The position numbers were made by a program, and so were the translations under genes. A stretch of 64,000 nucleotides of DNA from Cymbomonas tetramitiformis (Eukaryota > Chlorophyta > Pyramimonadophyceae > Pyramimonadales > Pyramimonadaceae): NCBI GenBank assembly GCA_001247695.2, contig LGRX02034701.1:48473-112472 (forward strand). Reading direction: 5' to 3'. The notes beneath the pieces were generated by a model, which worked only from the letters and a program-made list of their open reading frames with translations, searched no databases and was not told the DNA's origin. Positions 9,374-19,100 of the stretch are shown here, piece by piece; position 1 is the stretch's first letter, and each line of letters opens with the position of its first letter.

Positions 9374-12300
9374 CTAAGCAAGCTCGTCCTCGCTAGGATT
9401 TTCATCCTGGACATTCTGCTCGAAGAAATCTGCTCGAGGGTCAAGAACCACCGCAGTTTGCATGTAAGGATGCTTCACAATTACTACTTGCGACGCGATC
9501 TGATCTGCGAGCATGAATGGCTCTGTGGTATCGAAGACGGTGTCAGGGTTCGATTCTCGGGGTCATCGCAAAAGAAAAAGCCAGTGACGCTGTCCGGGCC
9601 AACTATGGAGTTCATCCGGTTATACATGGCGATCTTCGCTTTTGTCGGCTTCTGCAGCCAAGCCGCCTTGACAAATATGTAAGACTCGACCCCACCAAGC
9701 TTGATGGCATAGACGTCTTCAAGACGGGCGAGCCTGGCACGCATGTATAATTGAGGAATTAGTTTGCAAAAACTACTGGAATCGTCTGAACATGGCCATG
9801 TTTACCCAGGGTATCTAAAGAAACTAGGTGAACATGGCCCTGTTTACACAATACATTACTAGGTAGGGCTAGAACATGGCCATGTTTACTCATTAATCAT
9901 AGCAGAAAGGCACGCACCTATCAGTCTCTTCCTCTTCACTTGTTCCACGCACGCGTTCGATGAAAAAAGAGCGGAAATAACACTGGACAGTTTTGAACTT
10001 CTTGTCCACAGCAGCGATGCGGAATCGCATGTTACCCACTTGTACCTTGTTAAACCTGCGGCACTTTGTGGGGCAACCACGCAACAACTCGATTTCGTCG
10101 GGAGTGAATGGTCGTCCGAGCCAAGGAGTCGGATCTTCGTCGGCGGCTAGACGGCATGTCATCCTCCTTTGCAGTCCTTTCTTCAAGCCACGACCGCCTC
10201 TCTTGACCCTGCGAATCACCTGAGTGATTAGTTTGTGGAAACGTGGATGGAAATCATGCACGAACATGGCCATGTTTACTTAGTGTTTCATTCAGGCATT
10301 GATTAGATGAGGCCTTACCTTGTTCGTAAGTCCTCATGATATGCATCAAGCAGGTCTTGCAACCGTCGGTAATGCCCCACATTGGTGCGCATCCAAACAT
10401 CGATGCACGCTCGCTCGCCTTCGGTCAATGTGTGCTTCTTCCCTTTATCGGCCACAACAACGCGGTCCCGTACAAGAGCGGGGACGACAAGTGGCCGTGG
10501 AACTTCGTTGCGAAGTGCCATAAGTAACCCTCGTACATACTGAATGGTCTTCTGCCGCCCCATTCCGTTCATGATGCTCTGCACCGGGAAGGCATTGTTC
10601 TTCACCCACCTCCCGATTTTGCCATTTAAGGACTCGAATACGAACATCCAATACTCGCGAACCGGCCCGAGGTCTCGAAGTTGGTCTACCACGTGACACA
10701 ATAGATGTGTGTTGAGGACCCACCAGTGAGGGCTCGTCCCATGTCGCGAGCTCTCCATGGTGACGAGCCACTCTCTAATGTACTTGTCAAGTGTCGGCAG
10801 CTCCTGAATCCCCATGTTCACCATCAACAATAGGTAGGTAGGGCCATGTCCCACCATGTTCCTAGAAGATCATGAACGGGTATGGCCATGTCTAACCATG
10901 TAGTTCCTAAGGGATAATGGTCAAGTATGGCCATGTTCACTCTGTAAACTAGGTGGGCATCGCCATGTGCATTCAGCCTTCACACAAAATGTAAATTATT
11001 GGTGACGCGACAGGGAACATGAGAGCAAGGTACCAGAGAACCGCACCTTCAGATCGATCTCGTGGGCCGTGATTTCCCGGACTATCGTTGAAAGTTGCCC
11101 CACCAAACGTGCGAGTGCATTGGGTGAGTCATCGTCCCTTGGCCATGCCGCGAGGATCGCGAAAAGTCCATTTCTGAACATCACCAAATATTCGTGGGCT
11201 TTTAGCTTCTTTGCGTTTCCGTCTGAAGACAGTTTCAACAATTTCCATTGACCCGCTCCCCATTCCCGTGGAAAGCCAACTTCCTCTCTCGCGAATTCCT
11301 CGGCTCTCTTCAAGCACCTTCCCGTAGCGGTGCGCACGTCGACAATCTGCCAAGGGGATGTCCTTTTGGTGTAGTTGCCATTCGCATCTGCTCAAGTGTC
11401 GGACCCGACCATAATTCACGTATGGATGCTAAACTTTTGAACAAACCGGACAGAACTGCCTAGATATGGCCATGTTCAAGCATGTTCATAAGCCAAAACG
11501 GCTGGACACAGCCATGTTTACATAGGTTTCGCTGGATGGGTTCACGTCGGGTCAGGCCTATGGAAAGGGGAAAATACCAGTTGCCCACCATGTGGGTTTA
11601 ATGCCTTGAGATTTCGCCCACGTTCGCGTTTTCTTGTCAAAGTCAGTTCCCATCACGGCGTCAAGGACGTGCTCTCCAAGATTCTTGATCAAGTGCATCA
11701 AGTCGATGAGGTAGTCCTTGGCCTCATCCCAATACGACAAGCGTGAGAATTCCGAAGGAAATTTTATACCGGTAGCTTTTATCATCGTCTCGAGATCCTT
11801 CATCGTGAAGTGTCCGCTTTCCTTAAGCGTTTGGTGCTGCGCCGCGTGGTGCCGTATCTCGGCATCCGTTCTCTTTTGAAACTCTGCGGGACCTGCGATG
11901 CAACAGGGTGAACATTGCCCTACCCATCATCGAAGCCGTCCGAACATGGCCATATCCGGTCATGTCTACACGTGGGTATGGTCATGTCTATGAAAAAAAC
12001 TAGCACAGCATGGCCATACTTAACCAATATCTGTCGCTTGCGTGCAGTACATCAAGGGAATACCAGAGAAGGTTGTTTACCAGGCTCGGCTTCCGTGCGG
12101 AAGGTATACCGCATCCCCTTGAAGATGCTACATCGCCAACCTTGCAGGTTGCATGCAATGCAAGCCATGTACGCCCCCACATCCTTGCGACAAGCGCCAT
12201 CCATCAAACCTTTGATGTCAAACAACATCTTAAACAACATGCACCTCAAGTTGAAGGTTTCTTTTTTCACGATGTCGTAAGAGATGTCGCGTGGTACTCT

Positions 12301-12378
12301 TTTAAATTCCACCAATAAAGTAGTCGCGATGTAATCAAAATATAAAAGTTTCTTCAAAGATGTCATCAGTCGACACAA
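9374..12378 (-). CDS. CACTA/En-Spm (TNP2-like) transposase, spliced, 5' incomplete
   Basis: Six exons with GT-AG introns can be read: about 12378-12081, 11892-11578, 11346-11034, 10803-10319, 10219-9918 and 9733-9374. Exon 1 has DIKGLMDGACR followed by Cys-containing text, typical of TNP2 (DxKGLMD...C). Exon 2 has YLIDLMHLIKNLGEHVLDAV, the IDVMHIEKN block of TNP2. Exon 4 has THLLCHVVDQLRDLGPVREYW, the HxLxHLVE...CGPV pattern of DUF4218 in CACTA transposases. The last exon ends with EPFMLADQIASQV. A one-base frame slip before that block (about 9540-9560) and missing 5' exons suggest a pseudogene or a sequence error. The product would cut and paste CACTA elements. Confidence 0.75.
9788..12015 (-). 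repeat. Palindromic intronic motif GTAAACATGGCCATGTTC, recurrent
   Basis: Exact or one-off copies lie at 9788-9805, 9829-9846, 9872-9889 and 10262-10279. Looser copies are near 10890, 10926, 11466, 11943 and 12008. The core AACATGGCCATGTT is a perfect 14-bp palindrome. All copies fall in introns or untranslated parts of the transposase gene and none in its exons. They could be subterminal transposase-binding repeats or traces of intron-forming insertions. Confidence 0.7.
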
Positions 12379-12479
12379 TAATTATATTGTCACTTCGATC
12401 TCCGAAAGTCATGACGTGTCCGACCTCGCGTCCATGTGCGCCGAAAAAGATATTAAAACACAACGCTGGCTCGCATCCG

Positions 12480-12563
12480 CTCAGACCTGTATCTCACGCA
12501 GCTGGACAGTGACTTACGGGGGCCCGTAAGTCACTGTCCAGCTGCGTGAGATACAGGTCTGAG
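12480..12563. repeat. Perfect 41-bp inverted repeat with 2-nt spacer
   Basis: Arms 12480-12520 and 12523-12563 are exact reverse complements around GG. Each arm contains CACTGTCCAGCTGCGTGAG, reading outward from the centre. CACTG-type ends are compatible with a CACTA TIR, so this may be two TIRs fused head to head just upstream of the transposase exons. It can form a very stable hairpin or cruciform. Confidence 0.93.
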
Positions 12564-14467
12564 AAATAAATACGAAGCACCAAAACTTAGCATACTGATT
12601 AAGAGGTGCGTTAGGAACAACATATTTTTTGCGCGCGCGAGATCCGTGCACAACCTGGGGTCTGGGACGCCGCGCATGGAAGGGGGTCATTGGGCACGCA
12701 TCGAGCCAACCGCTCGACATACGCATCGCATAAACGCATCTTGCATATCACAAACCTTCCACGCATATCATATATGCATAAGGAACATATTTTGAGCATC
12801 TGACAGCGCGCTGTCAGCTCTAGCGAAAACGCGGATGTCAACCGCGTCCACATTTTCGCAAGGGTTTCCTCCCTCATCCGCGCGCTCGCCTGCAAGCGTG
12901 CGTGCACAACGGATGAGGGAAGCGACTAGCAAAATATTATCTAATGCCCAAGAACACACACACACAACCAACCAACGTGTATGCATAGCATACATATGCA
13001 ACTCTATATCCTTACCACGACAAACAATCTACTATGATGTGCATACGTATTATACATATTACTAGGATAATGTGCTTATAGATATAGATGTATCATATGA
13101 TGAGTGCCAAAATAAATATCACATGTGTGACTATAATGAGATATTGAGTTGAAACGTATAAGCGTTTGACAATATGGCTGATGTGATATAGAAATTACTA
13201 AGCTTGTATGTGTGAAGAATGATCGAGATCACATGTGTGGGTGATGAGTGACTGGTGACTAACTATAATTGTTGGACGAGTAACTGATTGACCCAGTGAC
13301 TAAAGGTCACTCGAGTGTCTGATGAGTAGATGACCGAGAGTGATTGATGAGATACTTAGTGACTGATCAATATACTGGAGTGACTTAACATTGCACGTGC
13401 CATTGCACAAGTGATGGATGAGGGATTGAGTGACCAGTAACCGAATCAATGACTAGTGAGTGATCGAGTGACTGATGAGATATTAAGTGTTGACATAAGA
13501 TATTCAACACATGTATAACTTAGAACCGCATGACTGATGAGTAAGTAACTTTGGTTTACTTGTAATTGTATGTGTGGCCATGAACTTCAGATATCACGAC
13601 TTGAATGAATGATGATACCTTGATGCAATATGCGCCGACAGAGTGACTTATATAAGATTGCGTGAAGGGCATAATATCCGCGCAAGCTTTTATGAGTGAC
13701 CGATGAGATGATTGAGCAAGTTGATATTGCATCACAATAATGACTCAATATTGCACAAGCCACTCGAGATTGTACGCATGCAATATTGAGTGTCTAATGA
13801 TACGCATACAGAGTGATGTAAGATGCCATGAATAATCCAAAATTACATTACTAACTAAAGACTGTGTGTTACTTAAGATGGCATGCGTGACTGGTGATAT
13901 CATTATGAGTGATTGATGAGATACCGACAAAGCGACTTAAGATTCCACAAGTTTATGATGGTACAGTGATTGTTGTGATGCTCACTGACCGATGCTGTTG
14001 ATATACTTATAATCACACGAAGGAGCCAAGATTAGATTAGCGACTGAAGCTAGCATGAATGCCTTCAGGTTGCATGAGTAAATTCTTAAGAATGCAGTGA
14101 CTTAAGAGCGTCACACAAATTACTTAAGATTGCACACGTACGTAATTATTGGTGAGGTAATGACAGAGTGATTAAGATTGCAAGATTGACTTAATAGATT
14201 AATTGAGTGGGCATGTGAGTGAATGGATGAGTCATTCGGTCAATCAAGAACGGGACTATTGTTTGGGTGACTGGATGGTTGGTGATTGACCAACTCCCTC
14301 ACTATATACTGCTGACTGATTATTGAGCAAATGATTGACTGATTGATAGTCTAAGCAACATATTCACCACGAGCTAATTGTCCACACACCCTCTCTTACG
14401 CGATACCGCTGGCCGACGTACATGCACTTACACGCACCCTTTGTATTTATTAGGTTGCATGCACAAA
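12564..14467. other. Gene-free AT-rich region with degenerate GAGTGACTGATGAG simple repeats
   Basis: From about 13090 to 14360 the sequence is a loose series of GTGACTGATGAG-like words of irregular spacing, the remains of an old satellite. A 12-bp stem (CTCCCTCATCCG and its complement, about 12868-12920) is the only clear fold. No ORF of interest. Confidence 0.6.
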
Positions 14468-14471
14468 CGTA

Positions 14472-14997
14472 TGTAACAAACGCCGGCTTCTCATGGTACC
14501 GCGCCGGGTTTGTTCAGCTGGTGACACGCATGACAGTGGTGACAGTATGACAGGCTTTGCGAAGATGACCATTTGTGAGATGCAGACTTGTCAGAGAAGA
14601 TATTGTCAATATCAGGTTACTGAGGAATGATACGATGACGACGGCAGTGACTCCTTTGCCACTGACGTGTCAGTCAGAATGTGTTAAACGGTAACAGTAT
14701 TAAAGCTGGCATGGAATAATGACTTTCCATTGGCCAGATGAAGATTCGAGGGCTAGAACCCGTTACAGTTTTGGGAAATGTGACAGAGCATTGAGAGATA
14801 AGTGACCTCTGACCGAAGGTCAGACTAGTGGACTCATTATTGTTTTGCCTTCGCAAGTACTAGGTGGCTGTTCGCGTGCCAGTGCTAGAGTGCTAAGACA
14901 GTTCTGCTCACAGCTTTTGTACACACAATAATTCGTATTTTGTGATATAATATCAATTTCGACGGATATGTTTTACTGTTGTTTTCATACTTTTTCA
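14472..14997 (+). repeat. Left LTR part A of the Ty3/gypsy-like element
   Basis: These 526 bp begin TGTAACAAACG and match 21704-22232 with few mismatches and one 3-bp indel (ATTGCTGTTTTG versus ATTGTTTTG). The preceding 14467-14471 reads ACGTA; CGTA also follows the right LTR end at 22445-22448, a candidate 4-5 bp TSD. The 3' 210 bp of the LTR (part B) are absent here and occur instead at 21492-21701. Confidence 0.85.
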
Positions 14998-15108
14998 AAA
15001 CAATAATGTCCTGCGCGGAGCGGCTTTTTATTTCAGTGTTAATCCGGAAGTGAAGGCCCTTTGGCGAGAAGTTAGCAGCAGTTGAAAGAGCGGGTTCGGA
15101 AGTCAGGC

Positions 15109-16165
15109 GACTCCAGGGGCACCCACGGTGCACTGGCGGAACCTTTTTCTTCCCTGAGCTTGGTGGTACTTGCACTGGAAGAGCTTCCAGCAGCAGCGGC
15201 GACGGATCAGCTTTGAATTCACTAGACATGAGCGGTTTCCTTCTGCACAGTGATATGCTTAACACCTCTGTCTTCAGCGAATCCAGGGGCACCCCTGGTG
15301 CACTGGCCTAGCTGCTGACAGGTGTCCTTCAGTTTTAAGCTAATCAGCACTGCATGAACTTGGGCGGCGGCAGCGACAAAGTCAATCAGCAGTTAATGTA
15401 CACCTGGATGAGCAGCTCTCAGTGGTTCTTTCAGCTGACCACCTTGCTTGAAGTGAATCCAGGGGCACCCATGGTGCACTGGCTTAACTGAAAGGCAGGT
15501 GTGTTTCACCTGAGAGCTAATCAGCAGCGGCATCTGCCCTGTCTTACCGGCTAAGAGTGGATCAACAGCTGATGTGCACCTTGATGAACTATCTTCCAGT
15601 GGGCTCTCCAGCTGGCCACCTTGTCTGAAGTGAATCCAGGGACACCCCTGGTGTACTGGCTTAGCTGAAAGGCAGGTGTGCTTGGCCTGTGAGCTAATTA
15701 GCGGCGACATCTGCTTTTATTTACCAGCGGAGAAGTGGATCAGCAGTGAATCACTGCTCTATGTCTGGAACTCCAACTTACGGTTTCTTTGGCAGCTCCA
15801 CTTTGTCTGACGGTTAATCCAGGGACACCCCTGGTGTACTGGCCTAAGCCTGAAGCAGAGGAAGAGCTTGCTAGAGGACTGGCAGCTGCATCAACTCTGA
15901 AGGCGACAACTGAGTGGTTTATTCCCTGGTTTGACACAGTGACCTGGTGAATTTAGAGTTAATTACGTTTCCAGCCTGGAGTGCTGCTCACTACTGGAGT
16001 AACCTTCTGCTGTCTTATCACAATGTGTTGGAGAATTCTTCTATCCTTTCTACAGTGTTGGTCAACCGGTGAGGCCCTCATATCACGGGCCACCTTCTGA
16101 ATCAGCAGTAGTGTTGCGAATCCAGAGTGCTCAGCATACTGGCTTAGCTTCCAACTCTGTCAGCG
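15109..16165. repeat. About 175-bp tandem repeat with dyad core
   Basis: Repeats of AATCCAGGGGCACCCCTGG with a following TGCACTGGCTTAGCT begin at 15109, 15279, 15455, 15632, 15815 and 16118 (spacing 170-183, last 303). The core CCAGGGG-CCCCTGG is an inverted repeat able to form a short hairpin. The - strand stays open through several units and encodes a recurring PVHQGCPW-type peptide, with no sign that it is a gene. The array sits where gag, protease and most of RT would be expected upstream of the pol fragment. Confidence 0.8.
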
Positions 16166-16174
16166 ACCTGGTAC

Positions 16175-19100
16175 TTGTTTGTTGGACTGGACTGGGGAGT
16201 GAGCTTATATGCCAGCCATGGCTTTCTTGATTACAACTCCATTGGCGCGCAAGAAGCCAAATGCAAGGCCATACAAGAGCTTCCAAGCCCCCAGGACAAG
16301 ACTGGGCTCCGCTCGATCTTGGGTATGATGAACTACTACAAGGGCCTGGTGGGTGAGCCAGGGGGGCCAAACTACTCTGAGATGGCCCGCCCTCTCAACG
16401 ACTTGCTCAAGAAGGAGGTCACTGACATCAAGGCAGCCTGGGGGAAGCAGCAAGATCAAGCACTCCAAGAACTTAAGGATGCCCTCTGTTCTGGGAGGTG
16501 CCTGAGGCCCATCGATTACGACAGACCTCTCATATTGTACACTGACTGGAGCACCTATGGCATTGGCGCAGTGCTGGGCCAGAAGGACGATGACGGGAAG
16601 GAGTACATTTGTATGGCAATCAGCCGATCTCTGAGTAAAACGGAGAGACAGTACGCCAGCTTCAAAGGTGAGATGCTCGCAGTGGTATGGGCAGTGCGCA
16701 CGTTGAGGCAGTACTTGCATGGAGTCCACTTCACCTTGGTGACCGACCACTCACCGCTCACCACCCTGATGGAGAAGGCCGATCTCCAAGGGCAACATCT
16801 ACGCTGGGCAATCAGCTTGCAGGAGTTCGACTTCACGGTGCAGTACCGTCCAGGAGCCAAGAACAGCAACGCTGACGTGCCGTCTCGCTACCCACTGCCG
16901 TCCACGACAGATGAGACTGGAGCAAGGCATGAGAGGGAAAAGGTGACTGCGTTTCACGCAGGCGTGGGGGAAGTTCACACGAAGGACTTCTGTGACCACT
17001 TGTGCCTTATGTTGGCTGGGGATGCTTCCCCAGGGGAAGAGGCCACGCCAGAGGTGCAGGTTGCCCACTACTGCAGGATGGCTGCCATGGAGCAGCTGGG
17101 TACAGGACCAGTGCATCGTCTGTTCGATTTGCACTACCACGAGGAATTAGAATGCAATCATGGGGACATGTTCGACACCGACTTGCCCGAGCTGGTGACC
17201 GACTCTGGGAGGCTAGCCAGAGCAGCTTGGAAGGCGCTGAGCCTGGTTAGGCCAACGCGAGGCACGCATGGCGAGGGAAGCCCTGCTGTGTACAGCAATG
17301 AGTACTTTGAAGGTGAGCGCATCCTGAAGCCCGAGAAGGTCGACACCAGGGTGCTGAGCAGCCGATTCTTCTCGCAAGCTCGGCAGGAAGGCGTGGTGTG
17401 CTACGAACCATGTGGAGGCCTATGTGCTGGGCTGGAAATGTTGCTCCGCAGTGGGATGAAGGTGGATCGCTACCTGTATCAGGACATATCCCCGAGCAGT
17501 CAGACGGTTGCCAGAGCCAGGTGTGCGGCATTGCTGAGACGATACCCTGACCTCATCTCGCCCCATGCAATAGAGCTTGGGGCTTTACCCCAAGACCTGC
17601 GCGAGACCACCAGCGCCGACTTCATACGAGCAGGAGCTCTTCAAGGACGCCAGTGGGTCATGGTATGTGGGTTCCCATGTCAGGATCTCTCCCCTGCTGG
17701 AACACTCACAGGCCTGGATGGCAGGCACAGCAAATTATTTTATGAAGTGGTCAGGCTTCTGTCCACACTCCAGCAGCTGCAGCGGCAGAGGCCTCCAGGT
17801 TATATCTTGGAAAATGTTTCTCCGTTGTCGCACAGACCTGGAACCAAGATCAGGGACGAGGTGTTCCCGTACATTGCCAGCGTCATTGGTAGACCAGTAT
17901 CCTTTGATGCAGCACAAGCAGGCGCCTACGCACATCGGTTGCGGGCGTATTGGAGCAACTTGTTCCAGAGCCACCAGTTTCGCTCCGTCATGAGCAAGGT
18001 GGTGAGACCAGAAGGACGAATTGTATCGTCAATTATATGCAAGGGCTGGCATCCCAGGCCAGTGATAAGGACAGACCGCGCGCCTCACTACGTGGTGAAC
18101 GTGGTGGGAGAACCATTGAGGGCATTACCCACCATCATGGCGACGCAAGGGTCAAGAGCGTTCAGAAGAGCGAGGATGGGCACCGTGGTGCACAACCAGG
18201 ACGGCGAAGACGCCGAGGAAGAATCTCGAGAAGTTAACCTCGAAGAGAAGACGCGAGCCATGGGCTACAGCGCAAGTGAGCTACGCATGGCCGACGGCCT
18301 AAGTGACATAGAATTGGCGAGCATTCTGGGCCTGGCCATGGATCGCAGAGCAATGGAACTGCTGATGGCAGTCGCAGAAGCAAGCAGGAAGGGGCTTCCT
18401 CACAGCAAGGAATCCCCAGAGGCGGAGAATTCCCCAGGACAGCCCATCGCTGTAGACAACAACTGGGCAGACCACGAGAGGTCGGACCTTCAGCAGAGGC
18501 AAGCTTTGCTGGCGGAATGGGTTGAGAATTCGAACGCATACACCCAGCAGGTGGCGAAGACTATGACCCATCGCGACTGGGAGGAGAAGCTGCGGATAAT
18601 GTGCTCGCAAGGGCAGAAAGGCGCAGAAGGAATTGGAGCACAGCGACAGAAGGCTGGAACCAAGAAGAAGAAGAAGAAGAAGAACGAGTGGCAGCTCTAC
18701 ACCATGGCGCAGTATCGTCAGAGGCATGAGAACCACTTCGTGAAGGAGGGCGCGATCCCAGCAGTGCATGTGGATGTGCCTGCCTGGAGTCCGCCTACCA
18801 GAGAGTCAGAGATGAGGCTCCCCAGGTTGACATGTACCACCAGGTTCGAGGACCTGATGGCCAGCGTGGCCGAGCAGCAGGCAGATCGTGACAAGCATCG
18901 AGATATACACGATGATGCATGGTGCCTCAGATGGTTGAAGTCCAATGGTAGAGTGAGGTTGCCCGAAGAGGAAGTTCGTCGAGTAAGGAGGCGAGCAGCA
19001 CGACATCGATGGGACGAGGCCACGGACGAGATCTACATGGTCACTATGTCGGGCAAGGAGGTGAGAATACCTAAGCCTGCTGACCGTCTCGCGTTGGTTA

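Noticed and set aside
13090..14360. Possible gene in the AT-rich GAGTGACTGATGAG region
   Set aside because: Stops in all frames and simple-sequence composition.
15393..15710. - strand open frame with a repeated PVHQGCPW peptide
   Set aside because: It is the product of the 175-bp tandem repeat read in one frame; no start context, homologue or domain.
16145..16175. Start codon of the 1758-codon frame at 16175
   Set aside because: The first codon there is TTG and the frame opens in the middle of RT; it is a fragment, so no start was assigned.
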